A stretch of DNA of 64,000 nt from Paroedura picta (taxonomy: Eukaryota > Chordata > Lepidosauria > Squamata > Gekkonidae). A program made the translations under genes and the position numbers. The DNA lies in assembly GCF_049243985.1 (NCBI RefSeq), contig NC_135369.1, forward strand, positions 26,334,765-26,398,764, in the 5' to 3' direction. The notes beneath the pieces were generated by a model. That model saw only the letters and a program-made list of their open reading frames with translations, made no database searches and was not told the origin of the DNA. Positions 52,901 to 63,838 of this stretch are shown here, in pieces (the first letter of the stretch is position 1; each line of letters begins with the position of its first letter).

Positions 52901-55900
52901 AGAATTGTTCTCATGCACCAGATTAAGTGTGGCGGAAAGGAAGGCAGTGGGAGGGCCCAAGACAGCTGCTATGAAAAACACAAAAGTTCTACTGCTCATG
53001 CAGATCTTGAGAGAGGTTCACCCTTTCCCACCCATCTGCTAGTTTTTGCTAGGAACTGAAAGAAAAGAGGGATGCTTCTTGGGGTCCGAACGAAGGCGGT
53101 GTGTGCCTATCAACAAATTAGCAGCTCATCATTTGTCCTTTGATGCCTTGTTCTACTCAAAGCTGTTCATGAAGGCAGCCTAGGAAGTTCCTTTGAAGGT
53201 GATTGCCCTGTAAGAATGACCCAGCCTGGGATTCTACACGCAGGAGAAGATTCTCCTCTGCTATGGCTCCATCAAGGAAGGGCAGCTGATGTTCAGCAGT
53301 CTACTGCATTTGTAGTGGTGATGCCTACACACACTCCTCTGAAGAAATAGTCTCATGTTTTCATTGTATATTAAATATCTTTCTATGGGGAAGGGAGGGA
53401 ATGTCCTCTTTTTAAAGTCTTGAGAATGCATGGAGCTGTTGCCGGAAGGAAGTTCTACGCATGCCGTGAATGGAAGCCGAAAGGGATATCTCCTTGCAGC
53501 CTAATCATGTCTACTAGACCTGGCAGACTGCTATGCCCTAAAATCAACCCCCCTGTCCTCCTCTTCCAAAGACATTTTGTTTGCAACCTCCAGCCAGCTC
53601 CTTACATGATGTTCACACCCACAGCGCAGGCCGAAGTGCCCAGCATGGCTGATGCTTCAATCTCATAGTCGTTGCTGATGATGCGGGCAGAAGCCAGGTA
53701 GACGAGCACACCTGTGACAATCCAGATGGACAGGACAGAGGCCAGTGCACCCAGGGTCTCTGGGGAGAAAAAAGGCATCTGCCAGTCAGGGCACCTAACC
53801 TGCCAAAACAACATATTTGCCCTCTCAGGGTATGAGTTTTCCCATGCACAACACACCTAGTTTGTTAGCTTAGCAAAGGGAAATGACTTGGATCTTTCAC
53901 CCCAAAAAAACTTTCAACCAATCCAGGTCAAGGAGGTATAGCAGTTTATTTGTCAATCAGATAAAAACTAATGTCTAAGAACAGAACCTTGTGAGCATCT
54001 TTGTGCATTTTACAACTCGGGGACACAAAGGTTCAGAGATGTTTTCTTGACATGTGGACCAAACATGTAAGTGGGCAAAAGACTGCAGCCCACATATGAG
54101 CACCATATTAGCCCTGCCAGTTTAGTAAGGAATATAACCACTAAGCACAAGCGCAGTGTTGGGACAATACACAAGCAAAAGCAAAACACAATGCCAGGCT
54201 ACATAAAGGTAAAGGTATCCCCTGTGCAAGCACCGGGTCATGTCTGACCCCTGGGGTGATGCCCTCCAGCGTTTTCATGGCAGACTCAATGTGGGGTAGT
54301 TTGCCACTGCCTTCCCCAGTCATTACCGTTTACCCCCCAGCAAGCTGGGTACTTACATAAAGTTAAGGGAAGTGTAATGCACATATACTTCACAAATTGA
54401 TGGCGTTGAATTTGTGAAGTCTACATGCATTCTACTTTCAGACCTGGGCCCTGATGGAACTATTCAAGTTCCATGGGGCCTGCAAAATGGCACTATTCCA
54501 CCAGGTCTATGGTTGAGGCCAGAACGAGCAAATTAAATCATATACGCCTCCCTCCTTCCCTCTCCAAAATAAATCCCACCACTGAATACTGAATGTATGG
54601 ATATTACTGTCTCATTGGAAATTAACAGAGTTCGGCCTTTTTGTATCTAACACTGAGGGAAGGCAAATCTTTCATATATATATTTTGGCCAGCAATAAAG
54701 ACAGGCCTTACTGGTCAGCTCTGGCAGGAAAATAACAGTAACATGGAAAAGTGAAACAGGATTGGAAGCACATGTAGGGATGCCAGTCTCCAAGTGGGAC
54801 CTGGGGATCCTCCAGAATTACAGCCCATCATCAGACTACAGAGATCAATTCCCTCTGGAGAAAATGGATGCTTTGGACAGTCAACTCTAGGGCACTGTAA
54901 CCTCCCCGGGGGGGGGGGCAGGCTGCATCCCCAAATCTATAGGAGATTCCCAGCCTGGGTCTGGCAACCCTACCCCCCTACCCCCTGCCAGTGGCAAGAA
55001 GGAACCAGACAACCCTAAATACAAGGCAGGTAAGGGAGAGTGAGGTAGCTCCATTTCACAGGAGGGGAAGGAATACTGAAGCAAAGGGAAGGTACAGGTG
55101 AGGGAGAAAATGACTGAGTTCCTTTTACCACATTACTGGGGAATTGGGACCCCTCCTCTCTTCCAACTGCCCACTTTTGATGCCCAGTAAATGGGCAAGG
55201 ACAAAACGATCAAGGGGAATGGAAGCTGTCAAATTCAGATCTCCAAAAGAAGGGCAAAAGGTCATGTCAAATGCAGCACCACAAGGATTTTGTCAGTACC
55301 GGGGTTGCCTTGGAAAAGGACCCCCAAGTGGGTCTCAATGGAAAGAAACCTCCCATCATTTAATGTGTAGCTTGCATCCTTTTGTCCTTGTTATGTGTAC
55401 GCGCTTTTATCCTTCCTAATAACACCCCCCTGTCTTAGCAATCAGGAAGCCCTGCTGAAGGCCGGACTTGAAAGGACCAGCTCTCTCTGCGACCACTCAA
55501 AAGGGAGGCCTCTGCCCTCTTTGAACTCAAATATGAGAGAACTGCCTGAATTCATCTGCCACAGCTATTTACAGGAGCACTGTGTTGATGTATTAAAGCC
55601 AGGAAATGATGCTTGAGCGATCTGTTTTGAAGATCACCAGAGAGAAGCCCGCACACATCTAGGCAGTTCTGCTCGAATAAATTCTCTTTTGCGAGAATTT
55701 GGCAAAAGACAGACATGATAGAGGACAAAGGGAACTGCAAACAGCAATGCCTCCCCCTTACCTGTTTAACTAGTTAACCTACTTTCACCTTGCAAAATGG
55801 ATTAGGGATGCCAGCTTCCAGGTGGGACCTGAGGAGCCCTGGGAATTATAGGTTACCTCCAGGCTACAAAGATCTATTCTCCTGGGAAAATGGGTGCTTT

Positions 55901-58643
55901 GGAAGATGAACTCTCTGTCGTTATACCCTACTGAAGTCCTTATCTTCTCCAAGCTGCAGACCCCAAATCTCCAGGAGTTTTCCATCCTAGACCTGGCGAT
56001 CTCCCTCACCCCCATCCTTAGCAGGTGGCTGGGGGAGACCTGGCAACCCTAAAATGGAGGCCTTGAAAGTCTGTCACAAAAACACACCCCAGATTCACAA
56101 GGACAGACCCATCTGCCATTGCTTGGCCTCTGGCCACTCCAAACATCACAGGGGGTGACAAGTGCTTCCACAGCGCTGAACTGTCCCTGCTTTCCCCCCA
56201 GCTGTGCAACCAGAGACCAGTTTGAGGAGTTTATAAAAAAAAATTAATTGCCATTGCACCACAGCACAATAATGTTGCAATGATTTATTACTGTGATCTG
56301 CTCAGTCCTTTGACTTCCCAGGTTTTTTTTAAGTAGGTCTAACCCTTTTTTTTGCAGAGATATAATGGCAAAGGTCTGTGCTCTGGGCAGTCAAAAATCC
56401 AGGGGGGCGGCTGGATTGAGTTAATGTACCTGAACGGTGCCAGCCAAAGGTCATGGTCTTGGTGGCTGGACGAGTGGAGACCCAGAGGGAGAAGAGGCTG
56501 ACGCCCATGCTGCCCATGTCTGTCAACAGGTGAGCCGCATCCGTCATGATAGCCAGGCTGTGTGCCAGGTACCCACCTGCAAAGCAAAAGAGACATGTCT
56601 CAGTGGTCCCCGATGCTCAGGATGTAGAGAGAAAACCCAGAAGACCACCCAAGAGTAAGCATAAGAGTCCCCTAGTTTAAAGACTAAGGGGTCTGGTTTG
56701 ACCAGAGATTAACTTGGTTAGTGCAAGCTGCTCGTGTTAAAAGATTGGTTACATCAGCATCAGATATTATCTGTCATTTCTTTTATTCATCTGGCTCAGT
56801 ATTTCCTAGCCACCATTTAAGCCAGCCAGTATGGGAGGGGCAGTATACGAATTTAATTAATAAATAAAATAATAAATATGGGCCTGCATCAAAGTTTATA
56901 TGGGTCTGGTATCTGGACTGATAAATAGGGGAGTCCTTTGATTCAATGTTTACATTTTAATGTTCCATCTGTAGAACTCCAAATTGTGTAGCAGTGGTAG
57001 CCCTCCAAGCTGAACTGAAACAACCATTTTTTGAAGCTCGGGTCTAGTTGAAGGCTTTCCCCTTTAAAGTTAAAATTTTACTCTTCAGCATCCAAGAGGG
57101 CTACCTTGGCTTAGTGAAAGAGGACTTTTACAAACTTGTCAAGTGATTAGTACAGTTCCTCAATCTTTCCTTGGACTCCCTTTATTCAGTTACCAGATGG
57201 GAAGCCACAAAATGATCAAGAAATGTCTGTTTAAGTACAATTATAACAATCTGTAGAGCACAACATGTTTGTTCTACTCCTTGTTGGTATTTTTTCCACT
57301 TGGAGAGCTCCCCAATTACTGCTCATATTTGCCTGTTCTGCACTATTTTTTTCAATTTATTTTTCCATTTATTCCCCACTCTTCCCTAGAGGCTCAGGCA
57401 GCTTATAGGCAGCTAATCTGGTGAACCCTGTTTGATTCCCCCCTCCTCCCCCACATGCAGCCAGATGGGTGACCTTGAGCTGGCCAGAGCATTGATAAAG
57501 CTGTTCTGACCAAGCAGTTATCTCAGGGCTCTCTCAGCCTCACCCACCTCACAGGGTGTCTTTCGTGGGGAGAGGAAAGGGAAGGTGATTGTAGGCTGCT
57601 TTGAGACTCCTTCTGGTAGAGAAAATCAGCATATAAGAACCAGCTTCTTCTTCTTCTCCTTTATGTGGGTGCACCTGCTATCTAGGGCAGTATCTTAAGA
57701 TATCATACTCAGATGGAATATGTGACTGTGGTGCAAGCAATGTAGACGCCCTACATCAAGTGACATTTGAATGCAATAATTTTTTGAAGCCTAGAAATCT
57801 TTTAATTCTGCCTTTGCTTCAAAATATAAATCTGTTGTGGGGAGAGAAAAGGGAAGGCGACTGGAAGCCGCTTTGAGACTCCTTTGGGTAGAGAAAAGCA
57901 GCATATAAGAACCAACTCTTCTTCATCTTCTACAAGGGACACCTACATAACCTTTCCACTTCCGAGGGCCTGCAGATGGCTAGGCTTGTCAAGGACAAGT
58001 TGGGAAAGTCCTGGAGATTTGGGGGTGGAGCCTGAAGAGAGCAGGCTTTGAGGAGCACAGTGACCTCAGAGAGGTGTAATGCCATCAAATCCACCCTCCA
58101 AAGCAACTGTTTTCCCCAGGGGAGCTGATATATTATCTGGAGAGCATTTGTCATTTGGGGCTGGGAGGGGGGTGTCTCCAGGTCCTGTCTGCTGAGCCCG
58201 CAGCTTCTATCCCTTAGTGACTTTCTCTGACGGTCACATCTGCTGCAGCAGTTTTCTTCCCCTTCCACAGGCTTTGCATAGTGAGCAAGGGGGACACATT
58301 TCCCACAATTCCTGTCCAGAACACCCACCTATGACCTCGCCAATCATGAAGAGGAAGCAGACCACACAAGCAATGCTGAGTTTTCGCTGAGCCTGGAACT
58401 TCAGCTGGCTCTGGCTGGGGGAGCAAGGCCCGAGGTGACAGTGCGGGGCCAGGCGTCGCTCCATCTCCAGGTCCGCCCCCCCCGCAGCATGTCCGTTCTC
58501 CGGGGGCAGGCCAGGGAAGGCATCTGGAGGGCCTGCAAACAGACTGAGAGATCATCACATCAGGAGAGTCCCGCACAATCACCCCCCGCGGGATCTACTG
58601 AGACCAGTGTCTTCTTTCCCGCAGTGGGTAGCTGGACGATCAT
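49907..58643 (-). CDS. SLC30A3: Zinc transporter ZnT3 (SLC30A3)
   Basis: Secure exons on the minus strand: 58532-58329, 56576-56430, 53759-53606, 52103-51899, 51349-51244, 50296-50162 and 50052-49907 (stop). All phases join. A candidate first coding exon 58643-58583 has matching phase and would give 385 residues (human 388), but needs a 50-nt intron. Cation-diffusion-facilitator features: TM2 with H-x3-D in [12 protein letters not shown]5 with H-x3-D in [11 protein letters not shown], both intact for Zn2+ coordination, and a His-bearing loop [10 protein letters not shown]. The cytosolic C-terminal domain runs from [14 protein letters not shown] to QCQDPRD. ZnT3 rather than ZnT2 or ZnT8 is supported by [26 protein letters not shown] and [15 protein letters not shown]. 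The protein loads zinc into glutamatergic synaptic vesicles. The gene is convergent with GTF3C2, unlike in human. Confidence 0.93.
50427..50615 (-). mobile_element. CR1 LINE 3' end in SLC30A3 intron
   Basis: AATCATAGAATCCTAGAGTT followed by GGAAGGGGCCATACAGGCC and CATCTAGTCCAACCCCCTGC is the reverse complement of the CR1 3' terminus. The older part CCACCTCCTTAGGCAGCC ends it. It is 5'-truncated. Confidence 0.88.
50616..51243. other. SLC30A3 intron, no recognised element
   Basis: Unassigned sequence with a C-run at 51131-51143. Confidence 0.35.
52469..52640. mobile_element. hAT-type MITE
   Basis: The ends are imperfect inverted repeats CAGCGTTCCCTCTAAG and, reversed, CAATGTCCCCTCTAA. No matching target octamers remain, so it is old. 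It lies in the SLC30A3 intron between 52104 and 53605; the rest of that intron (52641-53605) is unassigned. Confidence 0.65.
53760..54199. other. SLC30A3 intron, 5' flank of SINE, unassigned
   Basis: No repeat or exon is recognised. Confidence 0.35.
54209..54353 (-). repeat. 5'-truncated tRNA-SINE with 9-bp target duplication
   Basis: The reverse copy of the 60669 family (GGTAAAGGTATCCCCTGTGC ... CCCCAGCAAGCTGGGTACT) is flanked by TACATAAAG at 54200-54208 and 54354-54362. It is cut before the tRNA head, so it is a 5' truncation. Confidence 0.85.
54776..54977. repeat. TIR-type interspersed repeat (GGATGCCAG...GGCAACCCT)
   Basis: The copy starts GGGATGCCAGTCTCCAAGTG and ends CCTGGGTCTGGCAACCCT, giving imperfect inverted ends. 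The middle has CTCTGGAGAAAATGGATGC. Related copies lie at 55803-56052, 57985-58190 and 59400-59572. The superfamily is not assigned. Confidence 0.6.
54978..55802. other. SLC30A3 intron, unassigned
   Basis: No repeat or exon is recognised between the two TIR-type repeats. Confidence 0.35.
55803..56052. repeat. Second copy of the TIR-type repeat
   Basis: GGGATGCCAGCTTCCAGGTG at the left and GGGAGACCTGGCAACCCTAA at the right, with GGGAAAATGGGTGCTTTGG inside, match the copy at 54776. Confidence 0.6.
56577..57404. other. SLC30A3 intron, unassigned apart from a LINE-like tail
   Basis: TTTAATTAATAAATAAAATAATAAAT near 56855 resembles the end of a retroposon (GGCAGTATACGAATTTAAT before it). The remainder is unassigned. 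Confidence 0.4.
57405..57655 (+). repeat. tRNA-derived SINE, head-truncated
   Basis: CTAATCTGGTGAACCCTG, box B GTTTGATTCCCCCC, GGGTGACCTTGAGCTGGCC, TGATTGTAGGCTGCTTTGAG and the TTCTTCTTCTTC end match the 21426 family. A separate tail-only fragment of the same family is at 57833-57935. Confidence 0.82.
57833..57935 (+). repeat. Tail-only SINE fragment
   Basis: CTGTTGTGGGGAGAGAAAAG, GACTGGAAGCCGCTTTGAG and AACCAACTCTTCTTCATC are the last 100 bases of the 21426 family. Confidence 0.75.
57985..58190. repeat. Third copy of the TIR-type repeat
   Basis: GGGAAAGTCCTGGAGATTTG, GGGGTGGAGCCTGAAGAGAG and TTTTCCCCAGGGGAGCTGAT match the family at 54776 in the opposite orientation. It ends near GTGTCTCCAGGTCCTGTC, 140 bases before the next SLC30A3 exon. 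Confidence 0.6.
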
Positions 58644-58837
58644 GACTTCAAGAAAAACACAAGCAGGCGATGAAGAGGCAAGACCTGTTTTGGCCATCCT
58701 AGTTCTGAGCACACACCAAGGATTGCTGTGTGCTCAGCTGGAAGGGGGGGGGGGGTCGTGGCCATAAGCTCAATGCTACTATAGAAGCCTGGCAGAAAGG
58801 TCAGGCTGCCTGTGCCAGGTTGGGAAATAGTCAAAAC

Positions 58838-58933
58838 CAGGGGTAGTCAAACTGCGGCCCTCCAGATGTCCATGGACTACAATTCCCAGGAGCCCCTGCC
58901 AGCTTTTGGAGGGCCGCAGTTTGACTACCCCTG
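58838..58933. mobile_element. Palindromic hAT MITE with target duplication
   Basis: CAGGGGTAGTCAAACTGCG and its inverse bound a 96-bp element. The flanking octamers GTCAAAAC (58830-58837) and ATCAAAAC (58934-58941) match at seven of eight. It is the most compact copy of the family. Confidence 0.88.
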
Positions 58934-58972
58934 ATCAAAACGATAGTAGGAGACAACCTGTCAGGCAAGGTC

Positions 58973-59395
58973 CAGGAGAAATTCAAGGAAACTGACAATG
59001 GCAAACAGTTTATTTCCAGCGTAATCTCAGCAAACAGACAGTCATAACGAGTCCCTAGGTGGATTTCTTTGTTTTCGAAGAACTTCTTCAGTGACTTTTA
59101 AGAATAATTTCTCTTTTCCATAAATTTTAAAGACTCTGAGTCCACTAGATCCTCAGATTGTATTGAGTGTTAAAAAAAAAAAACCTTTGTGTTAAAGTGA
59201 TATTTTGAAGACATGAGTGTAAAGAAACCTGTACAATTTATGGAAAAGAGAAATTACTCTTAAAAGTCACTGAAGAAGTTCTTCGAAAATGAGATATCCA
59301 CTTAAGGACTCCTTGTGACTGTTTGCTGAGATTACTACACTACATTGGAAATAAACTGTTTGCCATCATCAGTTTCCTTGAATTTCTCCAGGTTG
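58973..59395. mobile_element. Long inverted-repeat (fold-back) element
   Basis: The left arm (about 58973-59125) and right arm (about 59229-59395) are inverted copies about 150 bases long. Matched parts include GGAGAAATTCAAGGAAACTG, GGCAAACAGTTTATTTCCA, GAAGAACTTCTTCAGTGAC and CTCTTTTCCATAAATT. The spacer is AT-rich with an A-run. No coding region or target duplication was identified, so the superfamily is open. Confidence 0.7.
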
Positions 59396-59399
59396 AGAA

Positions 59400-59572
59400 A
59401 TACCTGGAGATTTTGGGGAAGGAGTTTGAGGAAGGTGGGATTTGGAGAGGGAATTCAAGGGTGTTTAAGGCCATAGAGTCCACCTCCTGAATTTGCCATC
59501 TCTGTTGCCTGGAGATCAGGAGCAACCTCAGGAGATCTCCAAATACCACCTGGAGACTGGTAACCCTACAGG
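59400..59572. repeat. Fourth copy of the TIR-type repeat
   Basis: TACCTGGAGATTTTGGGGAA, CATAGAGTCCACCTCC, TTGCCTGGAGATCAGGAGC and CACCTGGAGACTGGTAACCC match the family at 54776. Confidence 0.6.
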
Positions 59573-60668
59573 AAAGAGGCAGGCCAGGGACAAAGTGCTA
59601 GGCAGGTTGTTCCTTCCCAGTTGTAGTTTCCTTGCTTAAGGTGTGTGATATCTGACCTGGTGGCCCATGTTCCTCAGCCAGGGCTTTTTTTTGCCAAGGG
59701 TGAAGCCCTGATATATTGTTTACAGACGGATGAAAATTGCTGCTATTCATACTGTGTGCTGCATATGTGAACAGACCACACCGTTGAGTGACAAAGTGCT
59801 TCACCGTGGCTTGACCCTTTGTTTTGTAAACATTCCACTAGGAGAGTCCATGCTGCCTGCCTTTTGCAGTGGGGAACCAGTGTTGGAATGTACAAGCTCT
59901 TCAGTGTGCATAATTGAGGAGGATTTTAAAACATATGGATAATTTACGTTATTTAAATTTTCTCTTTCTATGTAATTTGTGTGTTTTGACTGTTGTTACC
60001 TGCCCTGAATCTTCGGAGGAGGGAGGGATATAATGATAATGTTAATGATAAGGAATATAAAGGATGTCCTACAGGGAGCATCGGAGGAGATGTAAATTTA
60101 GCATAGATGAGAGAAGAACTTCCTGATGATTTTCAAATTATCTCCTCCAGTCCTGATTGGTTCAACAGGAGACTGCCTGCTTTTTGAGCGTATTTCCCTC
60201 CCTGCTTGCCTCCAAAATAGCAGTTGAACAGAAGAATGAATGCAACTAGTTAATTAGGTCTTTTCTCTCCTCTTTCTACACATAGTTGTTTGTCTTCTGA
60301 ATAAGAACTATGTTATTTTTTAAGCATTCTGGTGCTGCACACTCTCTGCATATTCAAACTCTGCCAACAACAACTAAGAGTCCACAGTGTTTTCAATCCT
60401 GTAGGCACCTTTGGAATGCTGACACAGGGCAGTGAGCACAACCACAGCAGGACTGCTGCAGGAGATGGGAGTCACAAAAACAGAGGCAAGTGAGGTGCAA
60501 GGGAAATGGGGAGCAAATGAAAATAAGGTGGTCTGGAATAAGCTCAGGATCAAATCACAGGGTTGTAATGATCCATAGATGACTTGGGGCTAGAAGTCTC
60601 TCTTGAACATCTCGACTTCATGCCCATGTTTTGGATCAAGCATTTTGCCATGTCCTATACATCAGCTG
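59573..60668. other. Upstream region of SLC30A3, unassigned
   Basis: No exon is recognised. TTGTTACCTGCCCTGAATCT near 59995 and the AT-rich end near 60055 resemble a LINE-type tail. If the candidate first exon at 58583-58643 is wrong, the true one lies here or beyond the window. Confidence 0.35.
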
Positions 60669-60940
60669 AGAGCCTCTTGTGGCGCAGAGTGGTAAGGCAG
60701 CTGTCTGAAAGCTTTGCCCATAAGGCTGGGAGTTCGATCCCAGCAGCCGGCTCAAGGTTGACTCAGCCTTCCATCCTTCCGAGGTCGGTAAAATGAGTAC
60801 CCAGCTTGCTGGGGGGTAAACGGTAATGACTGGGGAAGGCACTGGCAAACCACCCCGTATTGAGTCTGCCATGAAAACGCTAGAGGGCGTCACCCCAAGG
60901 GTCAGACATGACTCGGTGCTTGCACAGGGGATACCTTTAC
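60669..60940 (+). repeat. Full-length tRNA-derived SINE (reference copy)
   Basis: Complete copy: GAGCCTCTTGTGGCGCAGAG with box A TGGCGCAGAGTGGTAAGGC, box B GGGAGTTCGATCCC, CTTCCGAGGTCGGTAAAATG, GACTGGGGAAGGCACTGGC, GGGCGTCACCCCAAGGGTC and end ACAGGGGATACCTTTACCTA. TATACATCAGCTGAG(C) occurs on both sides (60655 and 60941), consistent with a target duplication. Confidence 0.92.
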
Positions 60941-60955
60941 CTATACATCAGCTGA

Positions 60956-61441
60956 GCAGTGAGCACCTGTCAGCTACAAGGCAAGGACAGGCTATCAACC
61001 TAACCACCTCAAGACCTGGAGACCTGCCAAACATCTGGAACCAGGCCAGAGAGGGGCAGAGGCAGAGCTGGGCCTCCCTCCAAAGGACTCTCTAGCATCC
61101 ACAATGCTAAGATACAGTGCAGAACTGGTGCTGAACTTCCATTTGTAACCCAGTCTTTGGGTGAGACCTCAGTTTGAATGCCTACTCTGCCATGAACATT
61201 CACTTTGCAGCTTTATACCAGTCACTCATTCTCAACCTGGTACCTCACAAACTTCTGTTCGTATTTGTATGCTGATGGGTGGCCATATTGCAAGATTCTG
61301 ATCACTATGTCAATCCTATCTCAGCTAATCATCCAGTTAATTATGCATCTGAACTCCAGTTAAACCTTCCTGGCAATTACGCCCCCCCCCCATCCTCTCT
61401 CTGCTTATATGTTTGGCTGAGGACATCCTATTCCATTATAT
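60956..61441. other. Unassigned intergenic DNA
   Basis: No repeat or exon is recognised. A C-run lies at 61382-61391. Confidence 0.35.
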
Positions 61442-61530
61442 CTGAAAAAGTGTTCTTGCACACGAAATATCTCCAACATAACTTTGTTGGTCTTTAAGGT
61501 GCCACTCCGCTTAGACTTTGTTTTGCTACC
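61442..61530 (+). repeat. Penelope-type terminal repeat with variant hairpin
   Basis: CTGAAAAAGTG, CACACGAAAT and CTTTGTTGGTCTTTAAGGTG show the same order as at 29311, but the hairpin is GTGT/ACAC instead of GAGTGC/GCACTC. The distal part decays after CTTAGACTTTG. Confidence 0.6.
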
Positions 61531-63167
61531 TCACAGGGTTATTGTGAAGATAAAATGGGAGATGGTGAGACACTGTATGCCATTTTGCGGCCTCCCTGGG
61601 GAGTTAAGCACGGCGTCCATATCTAATTAATTAACTCAATAATAAAACTGGGTTTGAATAGCTTGCAACAGGAAAGGCTGCATCCCATGCAATCTCAGTC
61701 CCATCCAGAGGCTCTTAGTTTTAAACAACCTACGTACTCATACATGAGCCTAGTCCTAGTTCTCATGCCCCCCAGCCCTTGCTGAAAATATTTGACTTCT
61801 GTACATCGCAATGGTCAACGATATGAGTCCTCACCTGGTGTCCAACAGGAAATGCTGAAAAGTTTACTCTGCAGCCTTCTTTTGGCCTGCTCCCAGTCCT
61901 AAGAAAAGCATTCTGTCTGTCCAGTTTTCATCCTTTTGCAAACTTTTATATGCTGAGCACACCTCCAAGGAACAACAAAATCCCTGGGCATGGAAATCAG
62001 AATAGCCAAAGCACTTTCAGGGGCTGCTGCATGTCTTATGTTTTCTGGATCAAAAAAATCCTGAATCTTCTGACACAGTGCTTTTACAGCTCCACTTCAA
62101 GGCACTGCGCATACCACGCACTGCTGCCCACCTCCCCCGCTGCCTCGCCTCTGAACGTGGCTGTGCCATTATTCAATTGCTGTCCTGACAGGGCAGATAC
62201 TAAGGAGACCATTCAGATAAAGCCGTAGAGAGCTGTATTAAGGGAGATAATTAATAAGAAGGGATGGGTTTAGTTAATGGAGACCATCTCCCAGAGGCCT
62301 CTGGGGAAAATGAAGCATCCTCTGTTCCAGGAGAAGCTGCAGGCCCACAATTCACATCTCCGGGTTTTGCCACGGTGGCTGAACATTGGGAGGAATTGGG
62401 AATCCCCTGTTGCCAGAAGGGCTAATCAGAGGAGGCAGCTGGGCACAGAGACTGAGCCAAGGCCATTATGGAGTTTTGGGAGGCCTATACTAGAGTGGCC
62501 AGGCCAAAATTCAACAAAGAGGGCTTGGCTGCTCTCTGTAGTCTGACCAATGCCCCAGTTTTCTTCTATCACTAACATCACCATCCTAAGCAACCTTTCG
62601 CCCTCCTAAACCCATAGAGACCAAGGGTCCTAGAAGGGTGTAACTCTGCTTGGGAAGGTGCTGCTAGTATCCGTGTGTCTGAAATAGTGCCATGCTTAGG
62701 AATTTCTCAAGCCCGTTCCTTAACTCTAAGAAGGAGCATATTGGCCATGAAGGGTGCCAGGAAAAGTCCCAGTGGATAAATTGTCCAGGGTACAGTCCCG
62801 GTCAGATTGACTGATTCCTCGTAGGCTGGCTAATTTTGCCTCTCTGAAACAGGAAGAATTGAGAATCCCATCCATTACTTTTCTAAGTCCATTTACGCAC
62901 TGGGAACTTCAGTGCCCCAGCTCCCATGCAGGAGCACAAATCGGGGGCGGATGAGGCACACCGGGCCAAATGCTCCCTCGTGTGGGTGCAGGAAGAGGTG
63001 GGGCAACCTGCCGTGACTAAAACTCCAGCCTGCAGCCCGGCATGAAACCTCCAGTGTGTAAACAGTCAAAGTGCAAAAACAGCCACTGCCTGCTGATTGC
63101 CAACTCCTAATTCCCCATCAGAGCTCCACTCTCTGCCTCTCTGTGTAGATGTAAAGCACCTCCAAGT
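61531..63167. other. Unassigned DNA upstream of SLC30A3
   Basis: A short SINE tail is possible at 61530-61600 (CAGGGTTATTGTGAAGATAA, GGGAGATGGTGAGACACTG). The rest shows no gene or repeat I can name. Confidence 0.4.
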
Positions 63168-63838
63168 TGCAGCTACCCCCTCGAGGGGTTTTCAAGGCAA
63201 GAGACAAACATGGAGGCCACTGCCAGACTCTTTGTAGCAACCTTGGGCTTTCGAGATGGTCTCCCCTCCAAGATTGCAGAAATTTAAGTTATTACAACAC
63301 TCAAAACTATGACATACCCAGGGTTCAACAAGGACATAGGTTTTTTATCTCACTATTCATGCTAACCTTGTCCAACTCGTGTATCCATATTCCTCACAAT
63401 TAATTTTACTTGTGATAATGTGACTGTAAGGTAATGGCAATGGAATGGAATTTTGAGTTTAACTTCCTGGCCTTGGGATAAGATAGTTACCAGCAATTCC
63501 CTTATAGGAATGTTTCACAGTTGTATGGAGACAGATGAGGCAAACAGCATATGGTGAGGTGAGAGTCTTTGATCACTGTCACAGGCAGTTTTGTTTCTCC
63601 TTTTGTTTTTGTAAACTACAACTGAATTCCAGAGGACTGATTGACTGTTTTGACAAAGAATTATCATTGGCTGTATTTGGTTGCGCGTCAGTCTCCTAAT
63701 GTAACATAATTAATTCTTGCTATATATTCCCTGTCATGTAAAGAGTTCATAGTCTGAAAAAAAAAGTGCTTGCACTCGAAAGCTCATGCCCTGAATAAAT
63801 CTTTGTTGGTCTTAAAGGTGCTACTGGACTCTGATTTT
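63168..63838 (+). mobile_element. Penelope-like element 3' end with its terminal repeat
   Basis: 63168-63405 has a degraded coding remnant related to the end of the one at 27703-27990 (shared phrases TACAACACTCAAAAC and TTATCTCACT). About 340 bases of apparent 3' UTR follow. The copy ends at 63751-63838 in the terminal repeat (GTGCTTGCACTCGAAAGC, AATAAATCTTTGTTGGTCTT, GTGCTACTGGACTCTGATTT). This arrangement ties the scattered terminal repeats to this retroelement. It is a broken fossil. Confidence 0.5.

Noticed and set aside
49907-58532. Assignment of the zinc transporter as ZnT2 or ZnT8
   Set aside because: [24 protein letters not shown] and [12 protein letters not shown] match ZnT3 better than ZnT2 (WQRAEILGAL) or ZnT8, and the neighbourhood fits SLC30A3.
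60669-60740. Possible tRNA genes at SINE heads (60669, 33397, 25310 and others)
   Set aside because: Box A and box B are present, but acceptor-stem pairing is lost and each head runs into a SINE body found in several copies.
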